This document shows positions 18,846 to 28,786 of a DNA stretch of 64,000 bases, piece after piece. Position 1 is the first letter of the stretch. The number at the start of each line of letters is the position of its first letter. The notes below the pieces were generated by a model. It worked only from the letters and a program-made list of their open reading frames with translations, was not told the origin of the DNA and did not search any database. The position numbers and the translations under genes are program-made. Origin of the DNA: Symbiodinium natans (taxonomy: Eukaryota > Sar > Dinophyceae > Suessiales > Symbiodiniaceae); the NCBI GenBank assembly GCA_905221605.1, contig CAJNDS010002142.1, positions 456,501-520,500 of the forward strand, given 5' to 3'.

Positions 18846-18979
18846 TTTCTAGGCGCGGTCTCGTGCGGCAGCGCGCTCGGGGTGGGTTCATAGGGCTTAT
18901 TATATTGAATTAGTTCTAGAAGTAACCATAGTACGAATAGCAATAGTAGGAATAGTCGTACTAGTTGTAAGGATAGCAG

Positions 18980-19134
18980 GAATATAGAAATCATGCATAA
19001 TTATAGTTTCATTATACGGCCTGTCGCTTTCAATCGTCGGTCATGATTGCGGGTTCGTCGTCATTGGTGTAGGCCTTTCCCTCGCACACTTGCTAAATAG
19101 CTGGAGTTCCGAAAAGGGGGTTTCCGAAAATTAG
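18980..19134 (+). CDS. exon-like island with a membrane segment
   Basis: About 50 open codons without an ATG; contains GFVVIGVGLSLAHLL, a plausible transmembrane helix. It may belong to the same gene as the channel-like exon at 20054, which is inference only. Confidence 0.3.
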
Positions 19135-19369
19135 GACCCTAAACCCGAAACCCTAAACCCTAAACCCTGTGGCGGTGCTGATACAGGGGATTGTACTAAA
19201 TTAGGGGACCTAGTTTGGGAAATAGCCGAATAGTAGCCGTTCGAGCCGCTGGGTTTAGGGTTTAGGGTTTAGGGTTTAGGGTTAGGATTTAGCATGTTGC
19301 TATGTTCGGGATTTGCGGCTTAAGCTTCTTGGGTTAAGAGTTTGGCTTAAGAATGCTAGTTATCTTTGC

Positions 19370-19485
19370 GACTGGGTAGCCCAGTGGTACCCTTTACCCT
19401 TTTTGTTGGTTCAAGGTTCCCTTTCAAAGCAACCAACCAAAAACGGGTGCCCTTATTCTAGTATGGTTACTGGGCTATCTCTTCG
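19370..19485 (+). mobile_element. MITE family B copy
   Basis: CTGGGTAGCCCAGTGGTACC to ATGGTTACTGGGCTATCT, without a telomeric insert. Useful as the intact reference for the family. Confidence 0.75.
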
Positions 19486-19494
19486 ACATCTCAG

Positions 19495-19578
19495 ACGGCG
19501 CAGAGGATTGAGCATGCTACTGGCAGCGCATGGTCGTGGGCGAGTCAGTCTCTTTATGTCAAGACCACATGGACTTGA
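19495..19578 (+). CDS. possible terminal exon after MITE B
   Basis: Acceptor ACATCTCAG, then TAQRIEHATGSAWSWASQ and a TGA at 19576-19578. Unassigned. Confidence 0.4.
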   Translation, partial: TAQRIEHATGSAWSWASQSLYVKTTWT

Positions 19579-19693
19579 AACATGTAAACCCTAAACACTA
19601 AACCCTAGACCCTAAACCCTAAACCCTAAACCCTAAACGCCCCAAACCCTCAAACGCCCAACCGCGAAGCAGCATGGCCGCACTTACATTCAG

Positions 19694-19771
19694 GCTCACG
19701 GTCGCGAGACCGCAGTATTGAGGGCGTCTCAGGAAGAGCTCCCGAAGATGGGCCACACCCCCAGGGTCTAG
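19694..19771 (+). CDS. exon-like island with stop
   Basis: Acceptor ACATTCAG|G; AHGRETAVLRASQEELPKMG continues to TAG at 19769-19771, where the TTTAGGG array begins. Bracketed by CCCTAAA upstream and TTTAGGG downstream. Confidence 0.4.
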   Translation, partial: AHGRETAVLRASQEELPKMGHTPRV

Positions 19772-19807
19772 GGTTTAGGGTTTAGGGTGCCCCCCCCCCC
19801 GGACACA

Positions 19808-19985
19808 TATGGGGTTTCTGAAAGTTGGGGTACTCCTATTTGGGGGTTGAGGGTTTAGGGGTTTAGGGATTTCCGAAATTAGGGGTACCTTCTTGGTCTC
19901 CTTATTATAAGGGAATCCTCTTAGTCGGGTGTCTATTTTAGGGGTCCCCTATTTTCCTAAAGCCCCATATACAGTTTATACCTAT
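19808..19985 (-). mobile_element. MITE family E copy, reverse, with telomeric insert
   Basis: ggggtttctgaaagttgggg to cccctattttcctaaagccc is the reverse of family E. TTGAGGG/TTTAGGG units at 19848-19875 interrupt the end. Confidence 0.6.
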
Positions 19986-20053
19986 CCAGCCTATACTTTT
20001 CTATGTGTAAGAAAAAGCACGAAGCTGTTTCAGGTAAATTCGGCCCCATCCAG

Positions 20054-20141
20054 AGCTTTCCTGGGTGACCCTATACACGATAGAGTATGTGGCTCGTCCT
20101 TTCATTGAATGGAGCCGGGAGGGAGCTCACTTGCACTTTCA
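20054..20141 (+). CDS. channel-like exon (S2-type segment)
   Basis: Acceptor CATCCAG; the frame contains WVTLYTIEYVARPFIEW up to a GT donor at 20142. The T-I-E-Y-V-x-R pattern resembles the S2 helix of voltage-gated cation channels, which has a conserved acidic residue followed by arginine. A basic island at 21588-21641 (PPIRLRRCLRALKGG) could be an S4-type segment of the same gene. Both are too short for a firm call. Confidence 0.35.
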
Positions 20142-20159
20142 GTGGTAAGATCGGTTGTT

Positions 20160-20490
20160 TAGGGTTTAGGGTTTAGGGTTTAGGGTTTAGGGTTTAGGGT
20201 TTAGGGTATAGGGCTGGTGTTTTGGTGATGTTTGGTGTGTTGTTGCGCAGTGGTTGGTTTTAATTGGTGTTGTTTTGTGCTGCTTTGTGTTGTCTGTTTT
20301 TTGTGTGCTGCCTGTTTGGTTGTTTTTTTGTTGCTGTTGTTGATGCTGTGTGCTGTTGTGTTGTTGTGTTGTTGCAGTGTTGTCGGTGTTGCTGCTTGTT
20401 TGTTCTTGTTTGTCGTCTTTTTTGTTGGCGGCCTTGGTAGTGGTCGTAGTTGGGTTCTCTTGCTGTGGCTGCTGGCTGAAGAAGATAGTT
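20160..20490. repeat. TTTAGGG array and TG-rich low-complexity DNA
   Basis: About eight TTTAGGG units to 20212, then TTG/TGTTG-rich sequence to about 20430. Long frames on both strands here are compositional. Confidence 0.85.
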
Positions 20491-20658
20491 TGGGATGTTC
20501 CCCCCTCATACAACAGTCCTTACTAGGGATTATAATAGGGGTAAACCCTAAACCCTAAACCCTAAACCCTAAACCCTAAACCCTAAACCCTAAACCCTAA
20601 ACCCTAAACCCTAAAAGTCCCTATTGAGGACTGTTAGTATAAGGGACGACAGAGGCCA
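20487..20658 (+). mobile_element. MITE family D copy split by a CCCTAAA array
   Basis: Left half ttgggatgttcccccctcat to gggattataatagg, then about eleven CCCTAAA units (20543-20615), then the right half gtccctattgaggactgtta. Confidence 0.75.
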
Positions 20659-20761
20659 CCTACTCCGAGTCATGCGCCACGGCTAGGACCCGCGCCCTAC
20701 GCCGGGGCTCTCGAAGGTGGCCTGTTGCAGCGCATCCCCAGCTGCCGAAGGTGAAGTGGGC

Positions 20762-20850
20762 TGTTTAGGGTTTAGGGTTTAGGGTTTAGGGTTTAGGGTT
20801 TAGGGTTTAGGGTTTGGGGTTTGGGGTTTAGGGTTTAGGGTTTAGCCATG
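20762..20850 (+). repeat. TTTAGGG array
   Basis: About twelve units including two TTTGGGG. The open island 20655-20761 lies between this and the CCCTAAA array upstream. Confidence 0.93.
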
Positions 20851-20937
20851 TATCTTGCCACATTCCCCCCCCCCCCCCCCCAACCGCCAACAGCGGCAGG
20901 AACAGCACACTGATGCAATATGCCACTAGGTAGGCGC

Positions 20938-21020
20938 TTGGGACATTTTCTATTTTCCCTTATCGGGTTTAAGAGGATCATATTCAGGAATATTTTTCAG
21001 AGGTTTTTTCGGGCCATCCT
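20938..21020 (+). mobile_element. MITE family M copy
   Basis: CTTGGGACATTTTCTATTTT to tcgggccatcctag; also found at 35448-35540 and reversed at 34980-35042. Confidence 0.65.
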
Positions 21021-21089
21021 AGACTAGCACGGTAACAATCATCACGACGTAGGTCATGTGCTACGCCCGTGACACACCGTAAACCCTAA

Positions 21090-21420
21090 ACCCTACAAGG
21101 TTGTACAAGGTTGCAGCAAAGCATCGGCAGGGGATCGTTGCAACAGCCACTACAGGCTGCATGCTGCATGTTTCTGACAGCTCTGCCGCAAAAGTTTTCT
21201 GTGGTGTTCGGGGCAGTAGCTTCAGCTTTTTGCAAAACCATGTGGAGAAGAGCAACCAGAGGAACCACACGAGACCAAGCAAGCTTGACCCCAGGTTTAG
21301 GATACCCTCGTGAATCTTGACTCCAGGCATATGGGCGCCCACACTTAGGCAGTTAGGCATCGCCAGGGGCTTCAGTTCTGGACTGAGGATTTCGCACGAC
21401 AAAGGGCCAAGGGTGTGTGA
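21090..21420. other. unassigned region, open on both strands
   Basis: Several overlapping 60-110 codon frames on both strands, none with a recognisable family. A minus-strand frame is hydrophobic near its middle. I cannot choose a coding strand. Confidence 0.3.
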
Positions 21421-21472
21421 GCGTGCAGGGTTTAATCCTTAGGGCTCAAGGTCTTCAAGTTCGTTCGTGGGG

Positions 21473-21550
21473 GGTTTAGGGTTTAGGGTTTAGGGTTTAG
21501 GGTTTAGGGTTTAGGGTTTAGGGTTTAGGGTTTAGGGTTTAGGGTTTGGA
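21473..21550 (+). repeat. TTTAGGG array
   Basis: About ten perfect units. Confidence 0.95.
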
Positions 21551-21587
21551 GGGGCATGCCAGAGACAGCACGGCCTGATCATTTCAG

Positions 21588-21641
21588 CCTCCCATACGCC
21601 TCCGGCGATGCCTCCGAGCACTGAAGGGCGGGACTTGCGCC
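21588..21641 (+). CDS. small basic exon-like island
   Basis: Acceptor CATTTCAG; PPIRLRRCLRALKGGTCA, with arginines spaced roughly as in a voltage-sensor S4 helix. Very tentative. Confidence 0.25.
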
Positions 21642-21856
21642 CAAAGTCCTAAACTAAACCCCAAAACCCTAAACCTTAAACCCTACGCATGAAGCCCTAA
21701 ACCCTGAAAGTCCCTATGCAAGCTTCTAGAACACTTCTATGTCCGTGTGTAGCTCTTGTATGCCCTATAAACTTCCTATAAAATCCAGAAGAACTGAATG
21801 TTAACAGGGCCCGCAAATCTGCCGCCGTGCAGCGCGCCACCTCCGTAGCCTCGGGA

Positions 21857-22210
21857 GGGTTTAGGGTTTAGGGTTTAGGGTTGAGGGTTGAGGGTTGAGG
21901 GTTGAGGGTTTGGGGTTTGGGGTTTGGGGTTTGGGGTTTAGGGTTTAGGGTTTAGGGTTTGGAGGTTCATGGTACGTATTAACCAGTTATAACTGTACTG
22001 ATAACCATATTAGGGCACTTACGGGGCGTATAAGTGGGTTATAAGTACAGCTAAACTTGGTTAGTAAGTACCATGAACCTCCAAGTAGGGTTTAGGTACA
22101 GAGAGAGAGGCTAAACCCAAAACCCAAAACCCTAAACCCTAAACCCTAAACCCTACACCCTGCACCCTGCACCCTACACCCTAAACCCTAAACCCTAAAC
22201 CCTAAACCCT
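21857..22210. repeat. TTTAGGG array, MITE family A copy, then CCCTAAA array
   Basis: 21857-21957 is TTTAGGG with TTGAGGG and TTTGGGG blocks. 21958-22087 is a MITE A copy flanked by TAGGG on both sides. 22110-22210 is CCCTAAA with CCCTGCA variants. Confidence 0.85.
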
Positions 22211-22212
22211 AT

Positions 22213-22480
22213 CACGTGCAGGGTACATTCGGGGGTGTGTACCGGCGAACAACGAAAAACTACCGGCGGACAACGAAAGATGTCTCACAACAACGAAAGA
22301 TAACAACGTAAACGACCCACCAGCATCGATCCAGGTCCGGCGGCAACCATCCCCTTCCGGCGAGCAACGAAAAACCCTTCTGCCGAGCATCGAAAACCTG
22401 CCGCCCAGCATCGAAAAACCCTCCGCCGAGCATCGACACACCTTTTGGCCAAGCGTCTCAAACTCTGGAACCTTTGTAGG
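22213..22480. repeat. dispersed repeat P (CCGGCGAACAACGAAAAAC)
   Basis: Repeated ccggcg(g/a)(a)caacgaaa and ccgagcatcgaaaa units. An inverted copy lies at 25473-25600, 3 kb downstream. Confidence 0.75.
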
Positions 22481-22499
22481 AAGACCATCGACACTATTC

Positions 22500-23060
22500 T
22501 AAGCCGTGCAAGCTTGCTTCAAAGCATATTTAAGCCGTGCAAGCTTGCTTCAAATCAGATGAATCTTTTTTTTTGCAAATAGGGGGCGCTGCCACCCCCC
22601 CCAACCCCACCACTTTTTGCAGCTGTGCAAGTTTGCTCCAAAGCATATGAAGCTTTTTTAACCCATCATGCGATCATTGTGTTTGCAATTGGGGGGGGGG
22701 GGGCTGCGCTCCCCCCAACCCCCAGCTTTTTTAAGCCGCGCAAGCTTGCTTCAAACCATATGATAAACCATCATGCGATCATTATGTTTGCAAATAGGGG
22801 GGGCTGCGCCCCCCCCAACCCCCCCGCTTTTTCAAGCCGTGCAAGCTTGCTTCAAATCAGATGAGTCTTTTTCCAACCCATCATGCGATCATCGTGTTTG
22901 CAAATGGCGCCCCCGCCTTTTTTTAAGCCGTGCAAGCTTGCTTGCAGAAAAGTATGAACCTGTTTAAAACCCATCATGCGATCATTGTGTTTGCAAAAGG
23001 GGGCTTGTTTTGAGCAGTGCAAGCTTGCTTCAAAGCATATGAGTCTTTTTAGCCCCCCCC
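22500..23060. repeat. dispersed hairpin repeat Q, about five units
   Basis: Units of roughly 120 bp contain aagccgtgcaagcttgcttc, catcatgcgatcat and tttgcaaat, with a GGGGGGCTGCGCCCCCC-type hairpin. Related units recur at 24204-24590. Confidence 0.85.
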
Positions 23061-23369
23061 TCGCTTTTTTATTAGAACCGAAATTGAACCTCAAGTCTAT
23101 AAACCCTAACCCCCTAAACTCGAACCCTCAACCCCAGAGCCTAAAACCCTCAACTCTAAAAACCCTCGACGCTAACCCCAAAGCCCTTCGGACACACCAA
23201 AGACCGCCCCTATACTCCCTGGTTTAGGGTTTAGGGTTGAGGGTCGCGCCCCCCCCCCCCCCCCCACCCGGGGATGCCAATCCAAAAAAGACTTTTTTTT
23301 CCAATCAAAAAAAACTTTTTTCCCATCAAAAAAATTTTTTCCAATCAAAAAACAACTTTCCTTTTCAGA

Positions 23370-23516
23370 TAGGAGGACAAGAGGGAAGGGAGGAGGAAGG
23401 GAGGGACGGAAGGCAGGAAGGAAGGAAGGAAGGAAGGAGGGAGGGCAAGAAGGAAGGAAGGAAGGAAGGCAGGAAGGCAGGAAGGGGAAGGAGGGAAGGA
23501 AGGAAGGAAGGAAGCA
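23370..23516. repeat. AAGG microsatellite
   Basis: Imperfect (GGAA)n with GGGA and GGCA variants. Confidence 0.9.
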
Positions 23517-23569
23517 ATCTGAGGCCTAAAGTTGCTAAGTTTCTTGAAGCTCCTAAACTTCATTGAAGT

Positions 23570-23840
23570 CTCTAGGCGTTTTGAGGCCCCTAAACGTCCT
23601 TGAAGTCTCTAATAAGCCCCTAAACTCACGTAAACTTCTAAGTTCCCTGAGGCCCCTACTCTCTATATAAGCGTTTTGAGGCCCCTAAACTCCCTTAAAG
23701 TCTCGAAGCGTTTTGACGCCCCTGAACCCTCTTAAAGTTTCTCAGTTTCTTGAGGCCCCTAAACTCCCTTAACGTCTCTGAGCAATTTGAGGCCCCTAAA
23801 CTCACCTAAACTCCCGTAAAGTTTCCTGGTTTTTCGAACG
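23570..23840. repeat. AGGCCCCTAAACTCCCTT imperfect repeats
   Basis: About seven diverged units of 35-40 bp sharing gaggcccctaaac and aagtctct. Not coding. Confidence 0.7.
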
Positions 23841-23894
23841 AAAAGCCGTAATTCCCTCTGTATTTTCATAGGAAAGCGTTATTTCTTGTAGGTT

Positions 23895-24200
23895 TTAGAA
23901 GGAAAGAAGGAAAGAAAGACAGGAAGAAAGGAAGGAAGGAAGGAAGAAGGACCAAAGGAAGGAAGGCAGGAAGGAAGGAAGGAGGGAAGGAAGAAAAGAA
24001 GGAAGGAAGGAAGGAAGGAAGGAAGGAAGAAACGCCCTAAACCCTAAACCCCAAACCCCAAACCCCAAACCCCAAACCCTAAACCCTAAACCCTAAACCC
24101 TAAACCCTAAACCCTAACCCCAAAACCCTAAACCCTAAACCCTAAACCCTAAACCCTAAACCCTAAACCCTAAACCCTAAACCCTAAACCCTAAACCCTA
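23895..24200. repeat. AAGG microsatellite followed by CCCCAAA/CCCTAAA array
   Basis: (GGAA)n to about 24030, then telomeric units with one CCCCAAA block to 24200. Confidence 0.93.
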
Positions 24201-24203
24201 ACC

Positions 24204-24590
24204 AGGCGTGCTTCAAAGCCCAAGAAACTAGTTGAAAAAACATTGTGTTTGCAAGTGGGGGGGGGGGGCTGCGCCCCCCCAAACCCCCCCGCCTTTTTTT
24301 TTGAGCCGTGCAGAGCGTGACCCCCCCACGCTTCTTTTAAGCCGCACCAAGCGTGCTTCAAAGCCCAAGAAACTAGTTGAAAAACATCGTGTGAGCATTG
24401 TGTTTGCAAATGGGGGGGGCTGCGCCCCCCCCAACCCCCCCGCGTTTTTTAAGCCGTGCAGAGCGTGCTTTGCTTCAAAGCCCAAGAAACTAGTTGAAAA
24501 ACATCGTGTGAGCATTGTGTTTGCAAATGGGGGGGCTGCCCCGCCCCCCCAACCCCCCCGCTTGTTTTAAGCCGTGCAGAAAGGAGTGTC
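24204..24590. repeat. hairpin repeat Q', three units
   Basis: Units contain gcttcaaagcccaagaaact, agttgaaaaacatcgtg, tttgcaaatgggggg and a G/C hairpin; related to repeat Q at 22500-23060. Confidence 0.85.
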
Positions 24591-24786
24591 TGTTTTGCCA
24601 CCCAAGACATATATATACACACATGCGCACTAAAATATGCATATCTTTGCGTCGAATGCGGTAAGTTTTTTTGATGGAGAGAAAGTTTTTTTGATGGGTC
24701 AGGTATCGTCTCTTGTACATGGGGTCAAGCATGTCCCAACGTCAAAACCTGAACTTTCTGAGAGCCTCTCTGCCAGGGCGGGAGCC

Positions 24787-25472
24787 AGGGGTCCCGTCCC
24801 GTCCCGTCCCGTTTTGTTCCGTCCCGTCCCGTCCCGCTTCCCGTTTTGTTCCGGCCGGCCCGGCCCGGCCCTGCCCGGCCGACCCTCCCGTCCCCGTCCC
24901 CCGTCGTCCCCGTCGTCCCCGTCGTTTCCGTCGTCCCCGTCGTCCCCATCGTCCCCATCGTCCCCGTGGTGCCCCCGTCCTCCCCCCCTCCTCCCGGCGT
25001 CCTCCCCCCGTCCTCCCCCCGTCCTCCCCCCGTCCTCCCCCCGTCCTCCCCCCGTCCTCCCCCCCTCCCCCCTCCCTCCCGTCCTGTCCCCCCCGTCCTT
25101 CCCTCCCCCCGTCCTCCCGTCCCGTCCCGCCCCCGTCCCGTCCCGTCCCGTCCCGTCCGTCCCCGTCCGTCCCCGTCCGTCCCCGTCCGTCCCCGTCCGT
25201 CCCCGTCCGTCCCCGTCCCGTCCCGTCCCGTCCCGTCCCGTCCCGTCCCGTCCCGTCCCGTCCCGTCCCGTCCCGTCCCGTCCCGTCCCGTCCCGTCCCG
25301 TCCCGTCCCGTCCCCCCCACCGTCCCGCCGTCCCGTCCCGTCCCGTCCCCGTCCCGTCCCGTCCCGTCCCGTCCCGTCCCGTCCCGCCCCGCCCCGGCCC
25401 GGCCCGGCCCGGCCCGGCCCGTCCCGTCCCGTCCCGTCCCGTCCCGTCCCGTCCCGTCCCGTCCCGTCCCGT
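24787..25472. repeat. CCCGT pentanucleotide satellite
   Basis: About 690 bp of CCCGT with CCCCGT(C), CCTCCCC and CCCGG homogenised sub-blocks. The long Arg/Pro/Gly frames on both strands are artefacts of the repeat. Confidence 0.95.
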
Positions 25473-25600
25473 CGGCGGACATCGAAAACCAACTGGCGGA
25501 CATCGAACGGGAACCGGCGGGCATCCATGGGTCACATCTTGTCTTTCGTTGTCATGATGACTTTTTCGTTGTTCGCCGGTAATATTCCTGTACATTCCGT
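25473..25600. repeat. repeat P, inverted copy
   Basis: cggcggacatcgaaaacc units, then the reverse complement of the 22213 sequence (tttcgttgttcgccgg, tcctgtacattccg). Confidence 0.7.
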
Positions 25601-26124
25601 TGCTGTTGGCTATAAGAAGTGGGCGCGCTAGGTGCCATGCTCCTTCAGTCCTGTGAGTGCTACCAGGGGCTTGTCGACAAGCACCGTGAAGGATGAACAG
25701 TCGCTCAAGGAAAAACACTGCCGAAGCTGAGCGGGGTCCTTCCTGGACCCCAAAGTACCCTGGTAAAAACCTATACCCTCCCAGAGAGGTGAATAAGGTC
25801 CGACATTCCAGGTAGTTCGTGGATGTGCGTCTTCGGCCCATATGCCCCCATAACTAGGATGCCCGGCAGCACCCGTGTTTTTAGTTTGTAGGACCCGTGG
25901 AATATTTCGCATGATACCTGCGGGGGTTGTAGGACGATTTGTACACCCAATTCCTACATGAGCAACCCCTTAACCCCCTAAACCCCCAAACCCTAAACCA
26001 TGGTAGTTGGCTACTGGCCTCCCAAGACAGACTCCCGCCCCAAGGTCTTTCTGCGATTTTCTGGTGTACCCTGACATGGGCTCCAGGTTCGCTGCCACAG
26101 GGTTTTTCAATTGTCCTGACGGGT

Positions 26125-26192
26125 GGGGGGGCGTGGCGGCGGGGGGGGCGGGGGGTGTGGGGTGGGGGGGGGGGGGGGGGGGGGGGGGGGAG
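26125..26192. repeat. G-run
   Basis: G-rich tract with few interruptions; frames through it are not reliable. The segment 26040-26120 is open on the + strand (FCDFLVYPDMGSRF) and may be an exon. Confidence 0.85.
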
Positions 26193-26265
26193 GGTTTCCC
26201 TCAACTGGCCCTCAGCCTTGAACTAGGACGCACTACCCTAAACCACAAACCCTACATGCTCTGTG

Positions 26266-26370
26266 AATATAGGGGTCGGAAGAACTACTGGTAGTATTCC
26301 CTTATGATTCCTTTGTAAATACACTTTGATAAGGCCATTCTACCTATTAAGGTCCCCATATTGTCAGCTT
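26266..26370 (+). mobile_element. MITE family F copy
   Basis: ataggggtcggaagaactac to ttaaggtccccatat; interior tagtattcccttatgattcc. Confidence 0.65.
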
Positions 26371-26526
26371 GCAGCTGCGTCCAAGCCGGCGATGTGTTGT
26401 CAACTAGGGAAGAAGCTCTTCAAGTTACCTGAAAGTTTAGGGCTTAGGGCTCTTCAGGGTTTAGGGTTATTCAGGGTTTTGGGTTTAGGGGTTCGGGATT
26501 TAGGGATGCCAACTTAACACTGAGAC

Positions 26527-26640
26527 AACTGCAGCCAGCTGCTGTCTGGAGGAGTGGCTGCGACGTCTTTCGGTACCTGCTGCCCCTGGAGGATCGGCTC
26601 GGACAAAGGCAGAGTGAGGAGTTGCGTGGGTTGAGGGTTT
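26527..26640 (+). CDS. exon-like island, unassigned
   Basis: Open for about 38 codons from an AACTGCAG acceptor region (WRSGCDVFRYLLPLEDRLGQ, then RQSEELRG). Convincing coding bias, followed by TTGAGGG/TTTAGGG repeats. Family unknown. Confidence 0.45.
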
Positions 26641-26691
26641 AGGTTTTAGGGTAGAGGGTTAGGGTTGAGGGTTTAGGAGGGTTACTTGGAG

Positions 26692-26850
26692 GTTCATGGG
26701 TAGAAGTATATGCCTGTAAGTGCCCTAGGTCAGGCTACATGTATAGACACCACACTTGTAACCCTAAACCCTAAACCCTAAATCCCTAAACCCTAAACCC
26801 TAAACCCTAAACACCCTAAACCCTAAACCCACTATCCATTAACCTCCAAG
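26692..26850 (+). mobile_element. MITE family A copy split by a CCCTAAA array
   Basis: Left end CTTGGAGGTTCATGGGTAG, right end ccattaacctccaag. About ten CCCTAAA units occupy 26759-26830. Confidence 0.7.
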
Positions 26851-27019
26851 TGCCAGAAGATGGCACCCTAAGCCTTAAACTCCAAATGGCTTCGGGGTGG
26901 AGAGCTGCTACTGCAAGAAACTCTAAACCCTAAACCCCAACCCTAAACCCCTAAACCCCCAACCCCTAACCCCTAACCCCTAACCCCTAACCCCTAAGCC
27001 CTAAGCCCTAAACCCTAAA

Positions 27020-28491
27020 TTCCCACCCGGCCTGCTTAGGCCGTACCCACCCTTTTCTAGGGTGCCTGGACCCAGAAGATACCCGGCAGTGAGGAACACC
27101 TTCGCTGGATGGACAATGGGTGGAGCCATTGGAGAGTGGTCGAATGCAGCCCCTTGGGCTGAGCCTTGCTTTAGGACCACTAAAGTGGTGCCTTTTTCTT
27201 ACAAAGGGAACCCCCTGATCTTCCTCTTGATGAGAATACCCTAAAGCGGGCCGGAATCCTTCGGTGGTGTTTTCCCTTGGGGGGTATCCCCAGACCCAAA
27301 AAAGTCTTTTTTTTTTTTGGTGCTGCTTTTTTGGCCGTGGCCCTCACCCCCCGCTCCCCCCCCCTGGCCACCCCACAACCCCCCCCCCCCCCCTTCCCCC
27401 CCTCCCTACCCCCCCTCCCCTGGCCCCCCCCTTACCCATCCTTGCCCTTCCCAGACCCCCCCTGACCCCCCTGACCCTCCGTGCCCCCCCCCCCCCGGCC
27501 CTTCCCCGGCTTCGTCCTTTGTCTGCACAAAAATGTTTGGTTTCATCGAGATTTGAATCGTTTTCATGGTGGGAATTGAGGGCGACAGCCCTAAACCCTA
27601 AAAGGTAGTGTTTGGGTGGTGGCCTGTGAAAGCTCACAGCGGGTGGGGAGAAAGAACCCAGCACCAATGAAATTGTTGGATTGCATTGAAAACAGATGCC
27701 TTCGCGTGACATGCCCCCTGGGTGTGTAGGGGCGCCATTTACACATGGTACTTACTGCCGCTGCGCGGCGAGACGCCCTAAACCCTAAACCCTAAAGCCT
27801 AAACCCTAAACCCTAAATTCCCACCCGGCCTGCTTAGGCCGCACCCACCCTATACTAGGGTGCCTGGACCCAGAATTATACCCGGCAGCGAGATATACCT
27901 TCACTGGATGGACAATGGGTGGTGACATTGGAGAGTGGTCGAATACAGCCCCTATGGCTGAGCCTTGCTTTAGGACCACTCAAGTGGTGCCTTATATTTA
28001 CAAGGGTTCCCATGATCCTCCTCTTGATGAGAATACCCTGCCTGTGGCAAAAGCCTTCGGTGGTGTTTTTCCCTAGGGGGGTACCCCCCCAGAGCCCAAA
28101 AAGGGTTTTTTTGGGTCCTTTCCACCCGAACCCACATGGGTGGCCCCCCCCCCTCCCCCCCTGACCCCCCTGACCCTCCGTGCCACCCCCCCCGGCCCTT
28201 CCCCGGCTTCGTCCTTTGTCTGCACAAAAATGTTTGGTTTCATCGAGATTTGAATCGTTTTCATGGTGGGAATTGAGGGCGACAGCCCTAAACCCTAAAA
28301 GGTAGTGGTTTGGCTGGTGGCCTGTGAAAGCTTACAGCGGGTGGGGAGAAAGAACCCAGCACCAATGAAATTGTTGGATTATATTGAAAACAGATGCCTT
28401 CGCGTGACGTGCCGCCCCCCCACACCCCCTGGGTGTGTAGGGGCGCCATTTACACATGGTACTTACTGCCGCTACGCGGCGAGACGCCCTA
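27020..28491. repeat. tandem segmental duplication, two units of about 760 and 670 bp
   Basis: Unit 1 is 27020-27780 and unit 2 is 27818-28491. They share tcccacccggcctgcttagg, ggatggacaatgggtgg, tttggtttcatcgagatttg and cggcgagacgccctaaacc. Unit 2 lacks about 85 bp of the C-rich centre. CCCTAAA units flank and separate them. No gene recognised. Confidence 0.92.
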
Positions 28492-28786
28492 AACCCTAAA
28501 CCCTATACCCTAAACCCTAAACCCTAAACCCTAAACCCTAAACCTCTCTATCATAATGAATTTAAACCCGAAAACAAAAGTGGGCAACGGTGATTTTCGG
28601 CCTCAAAAGTGGGCAATGGTGATTTTCCTTTTCCCTGAGTTTTTTCAAGGTTTTTCAAGGTTTTTCAGCCTTTTTTTTTTAATGTTTTTTCAAGGTTTTT
28701 CACTGTTTTTCAGGATATTTCAGGGTTTTAACCCTCAATTCTGACGAAGGGCCCCCCCAGATTAACAGACTCCAGCTTCGGTACAC

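Noticed and set aside
20187-20558. 108-codon ORFs rich in Thr/Gln/Asn (minus) or Val/Leu/Cys (plus)
   Set aside because: Low-complexity TG-rich DNA; both strands open for compositional reasons.
24699-25841. 380-residue minus-strand ORF and overlapping + strand ORFs
   Set aside because: Built on the CCCGT satellite; Arg/Gly/Thr repeats with no domain, open on both strands.
25628-25912. 95-codon minus-strand ORF (GGIWAEDAHPRTTW...)
   Set aside because: No ATG-linked family and no splice context; the + strand is open in part too. Left uncalled, though it is one of the better antisense frames.
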